The notes under the pieces: model-generated
Told to the model about the DNA's origin: nothing
Database searches by the model: none
Seen by the model: only the letters and a program-made list of their open reading frames with translations
Position numbers and translations under genes: made by a program
In this document: piece after piece, positions 25,621 to 33,765 of the stretch
Position numbering within the stretch: position 1 is the stretch's first letter
Layout of the letters: every line of letters begins with the position of its first letter
Source: Rhodospirillales bacterium
Lineage (GTDB): Bacteria; Pseudomonadota; Alphaproteobacteria; ATCC43930; CGMCC-115725
DNA: 38,503 nt
NCBI GenBank assembly: GCA_947473305.1
Contig: CANJCB010000040.1
Span: 1 to 38,503 of the forward strand
Direction of reading: 5' to 3'

Positions 25621-26028
25621 CTACTTTTCTTCGTCTGGGGGCGAACTCGCGACGATGAAGACCAGGTTCTCGGTCCCCTCGTTATAGATCGCGTGCTCGA
25701 CGCCAGGGGGGAAGAAAAAGACGTCGTGCTTGCGCGCGATCTGCTTCTTGCCGGCGATCTCCATGATCCCTTCGCCTTCGATGACATGATAGACCTGCTC
25801 GCGCACCTTATGCGCATGCGGCTTCACGAAGGCGCCGGGCGCGTAGCAGGAGATCACATAGGCGAGGTTTTTCGACCCGTTATGGGCGGGAGACACAAGC
25901 CGCTTCGACAGCGCTCCGTTGAAGTGCCCCGGCGGCGGATACCACGGCACCTCAAGGATGTTCTCGGCGGTGGCGCCGTTTCCCGGAACCGTCTTGCTCT
26001 TGCTTTTTCCTGCCACGCTCTTCGCCAT
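25621..26028 (-). CDS. Single-domain cupin protein
   Basis: This 135-residue cupin has motif 1, PHAHKVREQVYHVIEGEG, with His71, His73 and Glu77, and motif 2, FFPPGVEHAIYN, with His112; all usual metal ligands are present. The Lys/Ser-rich first 20 residues are probably disordered. Such small cupins can be dioxygenases, isomerases or decarboxylases on small acids. It is divergent from the acyl-CoA ligase and just upstream of the quinone oxidoreductase. Confidence 0.85.
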   Translation of the reverse strand: MAKSVAGKSKSKTVPGNGATAENILEVPWYPPPGHFNGALSKRLVSPAHNGSKNLAYVISCYAPGAFVKPHAHKVREQVYHVIEGEGIMEIAGKKQIARKHDVFFFPPGVEHAIYNEGTENLVFIVASSPPDEEK

Positions 26029-26099
26029 GCCGGCCTCGCTCGTTTTGGTCGCGACAACCTTAGCCTCAGCGGCCGCGAGAAGCCAAAGTCTTCGATGGT

Positions 26100-26108
26100 C
26101 GAAATGCG
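26100..26108. promoter_or_regulatory. Degenerate copy of the proposed IclR operator
   Basis: CG-AAATG-CG, followed by CAT rather than AAC, lies between the divergent cupin and ligase genes. It keeps the spacing and the TG before the second CG, but not the right-hand arm. Confidence 0.25.
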
Positions 26109-26159
26109 CATGTTAGTCTGCGCAAAAGGGCCGGGCGCGGCCTCAGGAGAAGATCGGCT

Positions 26160-27725
26160 ATGATTCCAGAAGCGGTCTCCATCGGTGGCACCGTGGGCGA
26201 GATGATCATCGCCTCGGTCAACCGCAACTCGGATCGCGTGGCCTTCCTCTGCGAGGGACGGGAATACACCTATCGCGAGGCGCGGGAGCGCATCAGCCAG
26301 GCAGGTCAATTCCTGCGCTCCCTGGGCCTCAAGAAAGGCGACACTATCGCCCAGCTCGCGCGCAACAAGCCCGAGCAATGGTTCGTCATGTCGGCCGCCT
26401 ATATCATGGGGCTGCGCTCGGTGATGCTGCACGCCATGGGCAGTCTCGAGGATCATGTCTTCACGATCAACGATGCCGAGGCGGTGATCGCCGTCTTCGA
26501 CTCAAGCTTTGCCGAGCGTGCCGCCGAGATAAAGTCCGATTGTCCCGGTGTGAAACATTGGTTCGGTCATGGCGAAGGCGGGCCGCTCGAAAGCTTCTGG
26601 GACAATGCCTCGCGCTTTACTCCCAAACCTCTCGTCAACGAGACCCAGGCGGAAGACATCATCCGCCTCGCCTATACCGGTGGGACAACGGGTAAGCCCA
26701 AGGGCGTCATGCAATCGAGCCGCGCGGCGCTCTATCAATCGCTACTCTCGATGATCGACAAGGACTGGCCCGAACGTCCCGTCTTCCTCTGCTCGGCGCC
26801 GATCTCCCATGGAGCGGGGGCCAATATCATCCCGACTCTCTCCAAGGGCGGCACCTTCATCCTGCTGCCCAATTTCAAGGTGGAGCAGGTGCTGGAGATG
26901 ATCCCCCGGCACAAGGTCTCGGTGATCTATCTCGTGCCGACAATGCTCTACCGTGTCCTCGATCACCCCGATACGGCTCGGACCGATCTCTCCAGCCTCA
27001 AGACCATCATGTACGGGGCCTCGCCCGCGTCTCCGACGCGGATCAGGGAAGCGATAGATCGTCTCGGTCCGATCCTCTGCCAGACCTATGGCCAGACCGA
27101 AGCTCCGAGTTCGATCACCGTGATGCGACGGGACGATCACGATCCCAACGACCTGAAGCGGCTTTCGTCTTGCGGCATGGCCTATTCGGGCATCCAGGTC
27201 GCAATCCTCGACGACAAGTGCCAGCCCCTGCCTAACGGCGATGTGGGTGAGATTTGCGTGAAGGGGCCGATCGTCATGAGCGGCTATTGGCGTCAGCCGG
27301 AGCTGACCAAGGAAGTCTTCGCCGGCGGGTGGCTCCATACCGGCGATCTCGGCTATCGCGACGAGCTGGGCTTCTACTATATCGTGGACCGCAAGAAGGA
27401 CATGATCATCTCCGGCGGGTTCAACGTCTATCCGAAGGAGATCGAGAACATCCTCACGGCCCATCCAGGCGTCGCCTCGGCCGCAGTCATCGGCGTGCCA
27501 GACGCCGATTGGGGCGAGGCGGTGAAGGCGATTGTCGTCCCGCGAGACGGCGCCACGCTGGATGAGGAGGCCTTGATTTCTCTCGTCAAGGCGAAGAAAG
27601 GCGGAGTCTATGCGCCGAAATCCATCGATTTTGTAACCAGCTTGCCCTTAACCCCGGTCGGTAAACCCGATAAGGCCGCGCTCAAGAAGAAATATTGGGC
27701 CGGTCACGATCGAGCCGTGAGTTAG
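26160..27725 (+). CDS. AMP-forming acyl-CoA synthetase (ANL superfamily)
   Basis: The 521-residue ANL enzyme carries the P-loop AYTGGTTGKPKG (171-182), the YGQTEAP adenine-binding motif (about 317-323), GWLHTGDLGY (about 390-399), the hinge DRKKDMIISGG and the C-terminal catalytic lysine in PVGKPDKAALK. It joins a carboxylic acid to CoA at the cost of ATP. In this cluster it is the obvious activating step for the acid imported by the TRAP system, feeding the thiolase/DUF35 pair. The exact acid (fatty, aromatic or cyclic) cannot be told. The start is preceded by CAGGAGAAG. Confidence 0.92.
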   Translation: MIPEAVSIGGTVGEMIIASVNRNSDRVAFLCEGREYTYREARERISQAGQFLRSLGLKKGDTIAQLARNKPEQWFVMSAAYIMGLRSVMLHAMGSLEDHVFTINDAEAVIAVFDSSFAERAAEIKSDCPGVKHWFGHGEGGPLESFWDNASRFTPKPLVNETQAEDIIRLAYTGGTTGKPKGVMQSSRAALYQSLLSMIDKDWPERPVFLCSAPISHGAGANIIPTLSKGGTFILLPNFKVEQVLEMIPRHKVSVIYLVPTMLYRVLDHPDTARTDLSSLKTIMYGASPASPTRIREAIDRLGPILCQTYGQTEAPSSITVMRRDDHDPNDLKRLSSCGMAYSGIQVAILDDKCQPLPNGDVGEICVKGPIVMSGYWRQPELTKEVFAGGWLHTGDLGYRDELGFYYIVDRKKDMIISGGFNVYPKEIENILTAHPGVASAAVIGVPDADWGEAVKAIVVPRDGATLDEEALISLVKAKKGGVYAPKSIDFVTSLPLTPVGKPDKAALKKKYWAGHDRAVS

Positions 27726-27804
27726 GGGAACGGCGCCTCCCTCGATCCCGACCACGCAGCCCAAGCGGTTCAATCGCCGGATCGCCTGCGCCGGTTTTGT
27801 GACG

Positions 27805-27818
27805 TCGATTGACATCAA
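27805..27818. promoter_or_regulatory. Fnr/FixK-like box before the XRE gene
   Basis: TCGATTGACATCAA matches TTGAT-N4-ATCAA at 9 of 10 positions. Its centre is only about 33 bases from the XRE start, too close for a standard activating position if the promoter at 27809-27837 is used, so repression or chance must be considered. Confidence 0.35.
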
Positions 27819-27837
27819 GGTTGATATTTTATATATC
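27809..27837 (+). promoter_or_regulatory. Strong promoter candidate with overlapping palindrome
   Basis: A perfect -35 box TTGACA (27809-27814) is followed after 17 bases by TATATC (27832-27837). TGATAT-N5-ATATCA (27822-27838) is a perfect inverted repeat across the spacer and -10, fitting autorepression by the XRE protein. The transcript would begin near 27844, at or beside the ATG. Confidence 0.55.
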
Positions 27838-27844
27838 AGAGCTG

Positions 27845-28153
27845 ATGATTACTTCTGCGCAAATCCGCGCTGCCCGCGCGCTTATTGGCATCGACCAGCG
27901 TACTCTGGCAGAACAGTCAGGTCTGTCACTTCCGACGATCCAACGCATGGAAGCCGCTGGCAGTGGTTACGTGCGGGGGGTTGTCGATAGTCTGACCAAG
28001 GTGGTCGAGGCTCTCGAACGCGCAGGTATCGAGCTTATCAAGGAAAATGATGTCAGTAGCGGGGGTGGCCGTGGGGTCCGACTGCGCGATGCTGCACCCT
28101 CGATCTTGCGTGAGACCCCTCGAACATCCCTCGACAAGACTTCGGAGAAATAA
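27845..28153 (+). CDS. XRE-family helix-turn-helix regulator
   Basis: This 102-residue DNA-binding protein has an HTH_3 domain at about 4-55 (QIRAARALIGIDQRTLAEQS, then GLSLPTIQRMEAAG) and an ERAGIELI segment common in short XRE regulators. The C-terminal 30 residues look disordered. ATG 27845 is chosen because the domain starts within four residues; the open frame upstream would overlap the promoter. No clear Shine-Dalgarno sequence is visible, so translation may be leaderless. Two bases separate it from the SulP gene, indicating that it controls its own operon. Confidence 0.85.
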   Translation: MITSAQIRAARALIGIDQRTLAEQSGLSLPTIQRMEAAGSGYVRGVVDSLTKVVEALERAGIELIKENDVSSGGGRGVRLRDAAPSILRETPRTSLDKTSEK

Positions 28154-28155
28154 CG

Positions 28156-29436
28156 ATGCCGGATGGGACCGCAACCGCTCATCTTTTCCGGCCGAAACTC
28201 ATTACGGTCCTGGCGGAAGGATACACTGCCGCGGCCTTTCGAAAGGACGCCCTCGCGGCCCTGACCGTGGCTATTGTTGCGCTACCATTATCAATGGCTA
28301 TTGCTGTCGCCTCCGGGGTCTCGCCTGAGCGAGGACTGTTCACATCCGTTATCGGCGGCTTTCTGGTTTCTGCCCTTGGCGGCAGCCGGTATCAGATCGG
28401 GGGTCCTGCCGGCGCGTTCATTGTGCTTGTCGCCGCGACGATGCAAGAGTTCGGTTTGAATGGACTTTTGATTGCCGTGATGATGTCGGGCATCATGCTG
28501 ACCTTAATCGGAATATCGCGGCTGGGCATGCTGATCCGCCATATTCCTCACGCCGTCACGGTCGGCTTCACGTGCGGCATTGCCGTCACCATCTTTTCCA
28601 GCGAGATTCGCGACCTGTTTGGCCTGCATTTGTCTGGCGCGGAGCCTGGCCCGTTGCTTCCGAAGCTCCTTGCGCTGGGAGAGGCCATTCCAACTCTGGA
28701 CCCGGCCGCGATGGTACTCGGTGCTGGCTCGGCAGCTCTCATTTTCCTTCTGCGCAGCTGGCGGCCAAACTGGCCCGGCATGCTCATTGCCGTTGTTCTG
28801 GCGTCGCTCATCGCCGCATCGTTTCATCTTTCAGCTGAAACCATTGGAAGCCGCTTTGGGGACATCCCGCGTACCTTGCCTTTCCCACAAGCTCCCGACC
28901 TGTCGTGGTCATTGGTCTTGCAACTCTTGCCGTCAGCCCTGTCTTTTACGCTGCTCGGGGGAATTGAAAGCCTGCTGTCGGCGAAAGTAGCCGACAGCAT
29001 GGCGAAGCGGAAACATCGCTCGAACATGGAGTTGGTCGCCCAAGGAATTGCGAATATCGCTTCCGCGTTTTTTGGCGGAATCAGTGTGACGGGGACGATT
29101 GCCCGAACGGCGACCAACATTCGAGCGGGGGCCTGCAGTCCCATATCGGGCATGATGCACGCCTTGTTCATCCTGATGTTCATGGTGGTTGCCGCACCGC
29201 TTGCGCGCTTCATTCCCTTGTCGGCCCTTGCGGGTGTCCTCCTTGTTGTCTGCTGGAACATGGCCGAAAAAGGGGAGTTCGCGCGCCTTCTTCGCCGGTG
29301 GCCTACGGCAGCGGTGGTTATGGCCACCTTCGGACTAACCGTGATCAAAGACCTCACCTTCGGCATCGTCGCGGGCTGTCTTGTCGCGGCTATCCTCGCT
29401 GTCGCTCACAGGACTGTTCCAGAAGAGGGGGAGTGA
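28156..29436 (+). CDS. SulP-family anion transporter without a STAS domain
   Basis: The 426-residue SulP membrane protein starts with the family's conserved stretch: ALTVAIVALPLSMAIAVASG (about 35-54), then GLFTSVIGGFLVSALGGSRY and GGPAGAFIVLVA. A later FFGGISVTGTIARTATNIRAG is the typical central motif. About 12 membrane segments are visible. Most SulP proteins have a further 100-150 residue STAS domain; here the protein stops after AVAHRTVPEEGE. SulP proteins carry sulfate, bicarbonate or dicarboxylates. The start is two bases after the XRE stop. GC content is somewhat lower than in neighbouring clusters. Confidence 0.9.
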   Translation: MPDGTATAHLFRPKLITVLAEGYTAAAFRKDALAALTVAIVALPLSMAIAVASGVSPERGLFTSVIGGFLVSALGGSRYQIGGPAGAFIVLVAATMQEFGLNGLLIAVMMSGIMLTLIGISRLGMLIRHIPHAVTVGFTCGIAVTIFSSEIRDLFGLHLSGAEPGPLLPKLLALGEAIPTLDPAAMVLGAGSAALIFLLRSWRPNWPGMLIAVVLASLIAASFHLSAETIGSRFGDIPRTLPFPQAPDLSWSLVLQLLPSALSFTLLGGIESLLSAKVADSMAKRKHRSNMELVAQGIANIASAFFGGISVTGTIARTATNIRAGACSPISGMMHALFILMFMVVAAPLARFIPLSALAGVLLVVCWNMAEKGEFARLLRRWPTAAVVMATFGLTVIKDLTFGIVAGCLVAAILAVAHRTVPEEGE

Positions 29437-29503
29437 GCGGTGCACGGTCCCCACTGAGGTATCCGCGCGCTGGTTGTGGTGCGAGGTGCCTACCTTTGCC
29501 CCT

Positions 29504-29896
29504 CTAATCGGGGGCGAAGTACGGCAGCGTAATTTCTGCGGACATTGAGACGAATTCCACCTTGACCTTCATCCCTATTTTCACCTGGTCCGGATCGCAG
29601 TGGATGAGGTTGGTGAAGAGTGCGCAGCCCTCGTCCAACTGGACGATCGCCACGATATAGGGAACCTTGAAAACCGGCTGAGAGGCGCGGTGGACGATGC
29701 TGAAGCTCTTGACGGTGCCCAGGCCCGAGCAGGGCGTCCAAACCACGCCCGGACTGAGACAGCGATTGCAGGCGACGTCGGGCGGGAGAGTCTTGTGGCC
29801 GCAGTTGAGGCACCGTTGGATCTGCAGCACGCCGCGCTTGCAGGCCTCCCAGAAGGGGGCGGTTATGGGTGTGACCGCGGGAAGCGGGATCATCAT
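29504..29896 (-). CDS. DUF35 OB-fold/zinc-ribbon protein, partner of the second thiolase
   Basis: This 130-residue protein has a zinc ribbon with CLNC (29-32) and CNRC (43-46), then an OB-fold with GTVKSFSIVHR and KVPYIVAIVQLDEG. Like the protein at 19089, it should form an acyl-CoA-binding complex with a thiolase-like partner. The ATG at 29896 overlaps the thiolase stop by 4 bases. It is the last gene of the minus-strand cluster. The larger open frame running upstream to 30829 is antisense-type read-through of the thiolase and is not used. Confidence 0.88.
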   Translation of the reverse strand: MMIPLPAVTPITAPFWEACKRGVLQIQRCLNCGHKTLPPDVACNRCLSPGVVWTPCSGLGTVKSFSIVHRASQPVFKVPYIVAIVQLDEGCALFTNLIHCDPDQVKIGMKVKVEFVSMSAEITLPYFAPD

Positions 29897-31068
29897 GCCC
29901 GGTCCCTTCCCAGCAGCAGAACGTCGGACCAAAGGTGCCCGCCGCCGCCGTTCGAGACCAGCGAGATCGCCGAATTGGGCGCCTGCCGTTGGCCCGCCTG
30001 TCCCCGAATCTGGCGCACGGCCTCGATCACCCGGAGATGCGTGGCCGGGATGCCTGGGTGGCTGTGCGACAGGGTGCCGCCGTCGGTCGTGACGGGGATT
30101 TCTCCGGTGAGGCCGATGCGTCCCCCCATGACGAAATCGCCTCCCTCGCCCTGCTTGCAGAAGCCGAAAGCCTCGAACTGGCGGATGATCTCGAAGGAGA
30201 AAGGATCGTAGAACTGGCAAGTCCCGACATCCTTCGGAGAAAGCCCCGCCATCGCGAAGGCCTTTCCTGCAGCCCATGACCCGACCATCCCGATGGTCTC
30301 GATCAGTGGTGGCATGCCGAGGCCGAAGGAGGGGCCTTGTCTTTCGGCCGCACCTCCCAGGACCCAGACCGGGATCGAGGCGAGATCCGTCGCGCGGGCG
30401 GCGGAGGTCAGCACGAAGGCTGCCGCCCCCTCGCTGGTCATCGCGCAATCCAGGAGATGCAGGGGGCTGGCGACCATCCGTGAGGCCAGGACCGCCTCCG
30501 GGGTGATGACACCCTTGTCGCGGAATATCGCCTCTGGATTGGCGCTGCCGTAGGTGCGGATGGTGGCGGCCACCTCGGCAAGGTTCTCCGGCGTCGTGCC
30601 GTAGGTATCCATATGTTGCTGCGCCACCAGCGCGAATTCGACGGCGGTATGAAGGCCCCAGGGTTCGTAGAAGGGATTGCTCGGCCGGGTCCAATGGGCG
30701 GTCGCTTCGCTGGATGTATGCTCGCCCGCTTGTCCCGCCGCCAGCACCACCACATCGCAATTCCCATAGGCGATCGCCGAGGCCGCCTCCAAGAGCGCGC
30801 CGACCGCCGAGAACTTGGTGCCGACCCAATGGGAGCGGCCGGCAAAGAGGCGGGAGCCCTCCATCGATCCCCGACTGCGGCTCATCTTGGCGGGGTGGCC
30901 GACGCTGAGGCTGATGCCATCGACATCGGCCATGGTCAGACCCGCGTCTGCCAAGGCGCCGCGCATGGCCTCCATGGTCAGGGTCTCCGAGGTCTCGTCG
31001 TCGAAGTGCCTCGCCTGCCGCGTGGCGTAGATGCCGGCGATGGCGACGTCGTGGAGCGGATTACGCAT
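29893..31068 (-). CDS. Thiolase-like protein lacking the nucleophilic cysteine
   Basis: The 391-residue protein has the SCP2-thiolase fold: N-terminal DVAIAGIYATRQ, central LASRMVASPLHLLDCAMTSE and a C-terminal LSHSHPGIPATHLRVIEAV that keeps the catalytic His. At the place of the nucleophilic Cys (NxxCSSG in the enzyme at 19529) it reads WVGTKFSAVGAL (81-92), with no Cys. The C-terminal CxG motif is replaced by VSNGGGG. Classic thiolysis is therefore unlikely; such proteins with a DUF35 partner include the Ltp2-type retro-aldolases. It lies between a cyclase-family hydrolase and the DUF35 gene in one operon. Confidence 0.87.
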   Translation of the reverse strand: MRNPLHDVAIAGIYATRQARHFDDETSETLTMEAMRGALADAGLTMADVDGISLSVGHPAKMSRSRGSMEGSRLFAGRSHWVGTKFSAVGALLEAASAIAYGNCDVVVLAAGQAGEHTSSEATAHWTRPSNPFYEPWGLHTAVEFALVAQQHMDTYGTTPENLAEVAATIRTYGSANPEAIFRDKGVITPEAVLASRMVASPLHLLDCAMTSEGAAAFVLTSAARATDLASIPVWVLGGAAERQGPSFGLGMPPLIETIGMVGSWAAGKAFAMAGLSPKDVGTCQFYDPFSFEIIRQFEAFGFCKQGEGGDFVMGGRIGLTGEIPVTTDGGTLSHSHPGIPATHLRVIEAVRQIRGQAGQRQAPNSAISLVSNGGGGHLWSDVLLLGRDRA

Positions 31069-31076
31069 CGGACCGA

Positions 31077-31985
31077 TCAGAAAAACGCGAGAGGGTTGAG
31101 GGGCGAGCCCGTGCCTCGTTTGACCGGCAGCGCCGGGCTGACGAAGAGGAAGTCCCAGCGGGATTGCTCATGGCATGCCGCGGCTAGCTTTTCGAGATGG
31201 GCGTTGTCGATAAGCCACAAGCCCATGGCGACGATGCCGATGGCGTGGATCGGCATGTCGCATTCGGGATTGGTGCCGGGCAGGGGATCGTGGACCACGT
31301 CCGAGACCAGAACGCTGATCGACTTCTCATGCAGCCAAGGCAGGCATTCGCTGTCGAGGCCAGCCGCGCCGTCCTTCCGCAGGTTGATATCCTTGGGGCC
31401 CGACCGGACATCCCGGCCGGTGCGGACAATCAAGACATCCCCCGGCGCCAGTTCTGTGCCCTGCATCGCCAGGGCGCGGTCCAAGTCGTCCGGCTTCAGC
31501 ACCGAGCCGGGTTCCAGCCATGGCACGCCCCTGGCGCGCGGCGCATCGATCAAGACCCCCCGTCCGACGATTTTCTCCACCGCGAGTTCCACGCTTCCCC
31601 AACCGGCGCCGGCGCTGGTCACCAGGCTCGCGTCGCGGCCGTTATAGAGCTTGTGGTTCCAGGCTTCGTGCGACGGCGCGTCGAGATGCGTGAGACCGAA
31701 GCCATGGATCGAAAATCCGAGCCAGTCCGCGGCAATGGACTTTCCCACCAGCTTGGCGTCATGGCCCGTCGCGGTCATCAGATGCAGCAAGGGCGAACTG
31801 CCGCCCGTCATCAAGGGCGACATCGAGCGCGCGCAGGAGATCGGGTTGGGGTTGGTCACCCCTCTTATGGCCCGCAGCGCCGCCGCGGGATCGATGAGGT
31901 TGAGCGTGCCAAGCTGATCGTCCGTGCCCCAACGGCCCCAGTTGCTGACCTGGTCGAATATCTCCGCGAGCGGACGTTCAGACAT
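31077..31985 (-). CDS. Cyclase-family (kynurenine formamidase-like) metal hydrolase
   Basis: The 302-residue protein of the cyclase family has the metal-binding signature HGFGLTHLDAPSH (94-106), with His94, His100, Asp102 and His106. GDVLIVRTGRD and VSDVVHDPLPGTN are further family segments. Members hydrolyse amides, lactones or ring intermediates, as in kynurenine formamidase, isatin hydrolase and alicyclic ring hydrolases. ATG 31985 fits the family N-terminus (MSERPLAEIFDQVSNWGRW) and overlaps the permease gene by 8 bases in another frame. It could open a ring before thiolase-like cleavage. Confidence 0.88.
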   Translation of the reverse strand: MSERPLAEIFDQVSNWGRWGTDDQLGTLNLIDPAAALRAIRGVTNPNPISCARSMSPLMTGGSSPLLHLMTATGHDAKLVGKSIAADWLGFSIHGFGLTHLDAPSHEAWNHKLYNGRDASLVTSAGAGWGSVELAVEKIVGRGVLIDAPRARGVPWLEPGSVLKPDDLDRALAMQGTELAPGDVLIVRTGRDVRSGPKDINLRKDGAAGLDSECLPWLHEKSISVLVSDVVHDPLPGTNPECDMPIHAIGIVAMGLWLIDNAHLEKLAAACHEQSRWDFLFVSPALPVKRGTGSPLNPLAFF

Positions 31986-33765
31986 TTTGGCTCCTTTGCG
32001 CCCCATAAGCGAGATGACGGATGAAGAGGCGGCCGACCAGCCAGGCAATCCCCCCGACGATGACCACCAATGCCAATTGGGCAAGGGCCACCACATAGGC
32101 GAATTGCGGGTTGCCCGTGCCGCTTAGCACCTGGAACAGGAAGATCGGCAAGGTAGAAGCATTGGGTGAGGAGACCATGACGCTCGAATTCACCTCGCCG
32201 CCGATGAGGATCATGGTGAAGACGAGGCTCGTGCCGAGTGCCCGATACATGAGCGGAAGATCGATATCCCGCACGATGCGCAGCGAGCCCGCGCCGGAGA
32301 CCAGGGCCGCCTCCCGGAGCTCGGGGCTGATCTGCAGATAGGCGCTGCTGACCGTGTTGAAGGTCTGCGCGAGGTAGCGCGTCGCCAGGGCTATGAGGAG
32401 GATCGCCATCGTTCCGTAAATGGGGAGCGGGATCCGCACATAGGCCCAGAGAAGTCCCGCGCCCAGCACGATGCCCGGGATCCCGACCGGCATCCTGACG
32501 AGCAGGTCGGCCAGGGCCGAGAGGAAGCGGATGCGGGTCTGGAAAACGAGGATGGTCACCGCCAAGCAGAGCGCCACGTCGAAGAAGCTGGCGACGATCA
32601 TGACGAGCACCGTCGTGCGAAACGACGACTGGAATCCGGCGTTCTGCAGCACGCCGAAATTCTGCAAGGTGAGCGCGTCCAGCGTGATGCCCTGGCCGGT
32701 CGCATATTTCAGGAAAGCTCCGGCGATCAGGCCGACGATCGGCAGCACCGTGGCGACAACCACATAGCCGAGGGCGAGCCAGGAGAAGAGGTGCCGGAGA
32801 GCCGGGGGAAAGCGGATCGTCTTCGCGGCCCCGCCCTTGCCGCCGACGATCCGATACCGCCTGACGTCGCCGACGACCTTGTCCCGCGTCAGGAGCAGCA
32901 CGACCGCGAAGACCAGGAGGACGATCCCGACGACGGCGCTTTTCTCCCAGGCGGCGGGGAAGCTGTAGACATAGGCGTACATCTGATAGGGCAGGACGGT
33001 GATGCCCGATGGCGCGCCGAGCAGCGCCGGGATGCTGAAGGTATCGACGGCCATGACGAAGATCAGCAGGACGGCGCCGAGCAGCGCCGGGCGGATCAGC
33101 TGCAGGGTCACGTCGCGAACCATCCGGGAGGGCTTCGCGCCGTGGACCGCAGCCGCCTCCTCCAGCCGGCTGTCCATGGTCGAGATTGACGGCTTCACCA
33201 TCAGGTAGAACCAGGGGACGAAGAAGGTCACCATCACGAAGACGATGCCCTGCACCGTGGAGATATTCAGCTCGTCGAGCCCCGGAAGCTGGTTGAGCAA
33301 ACCCGCATGCGGCGTCGCGAGAGCGATCCAGGACGTGGCGAGCACGAAAGGCGAGGTCGCGAGGTTGACGTAGATCGCGCCCTCGACCGCGCGCTTGAAG
33401 TAGAGGTTCGTGCGCACCACCGCAAAGGCGAGAGCGGAAGCGGCAATGGTGCAAAGGAGAGTGACGGAGACGCCGATGACGAGGCTGGTCCGCACACCCT
33501 TCAGGAAGGACCGGCTGGTCAGCACCTCCTCCCAATTATCGAGCGTGAGTTCCCCGCCGGGCATGATCGGCGACTGCGACCAGAAGGCCCCGAAGAGGAC
33601 GGTGGCCAGGGGCAGGATGACGAGAACCACGAGCAGGGCCACCAATACCACGGCCCAGGCTACGCTCCCCCAGGACGCCTTTGCGGTCCGGTCCTGCCTT
33701 CGCGGCCCCCCGCGTTGAGCGTCATCGAAACCATCCGTCCGGGACATGCCGCTCGGCATAGCCAT
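31978..33765 (-). CDS. Fused two-domain ABC permease (iron/polyamine type)
   Basis: The 595-residue permease contains two binding-protein-dependent transport domains in tandem, each with about six membrane helices, as in FbpB/SfuB-like proteins. The two coupling loops are visible as EAAAVHGAKPSRMVRDVTLQ and EAALVSGAGSLRIVRDIDLP. A Pro/Arg-rich cytoplasmic N-terminus of about 35 residues precedes the first helix. One chain thus forms the whole channel, served by the ATPase encoded just upstream (TGATG overlap) and the binding protein at 34919. Confidence 0.92.
   Translation of the reverse strand: MAMPSGMSRTDGFDDAQRGGPRRQDRTAKASWGSVAWAVVLVALLVVLVILPLATVLFGAFWSQSPIMPGGELTLDNWEEVLTSRSFLKGVRTSLVIGVSVTLLCTIAASALAFAVVRTNLYFKRAVEGAIYVNLATSPFVLATSWIALATPHAGLLNQLPGLDELNISTVQGIVFVMVTFFVPWFYLMVKPSISTMDSRLEEAAAVHGAKPSRMVRDVTLQLIRPALLGAVLLIFVMAVDTFSIPALLGAPSGITVLPYQMYAYVYSFPAAWEKSAVVGIVLLVFAVVLLLTRDKVVGDVRRYRIVGGKGGAAKTIRFPPALRHLFSWLALGYVVVATVLPIVGLIAGAFLKYATGQGITLDALTLQNFGVLQNAGFQSSFRTTVLVMIVASFFDVALCLAVTILVFQTRIRFLSALADLLVRMPVGIPGIVLGAGLLWAYVRIPLPIYGTMAILLIALATRYLAQTFNTVSSAYLQISPELREAALVSGAGSLRIVRDIDLPLMYRALGTSLVFTMILIGGEVNSSVMVSSPNASTLPIFLFQVLSGTGNPQFAYVVALAQLALVVIVGGIAWLVGRLFIRHLAYGAQRSQNV

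Noticed and set aside
24580-26163. 527-residue plus-strand frame across the Qor and cupin genes
   Set aside because: Antisense to two genes with conserved motifs; it has low-complexity composition and no recognisable domain.
31865-33535. 556-residue minus-strand frame overlapping the fused permease
   Set aside because: It is the shifted frame of the permease; the real frame has two complete transport domains and membrane helices, while this one is Arg/Gly/Pro-rich.
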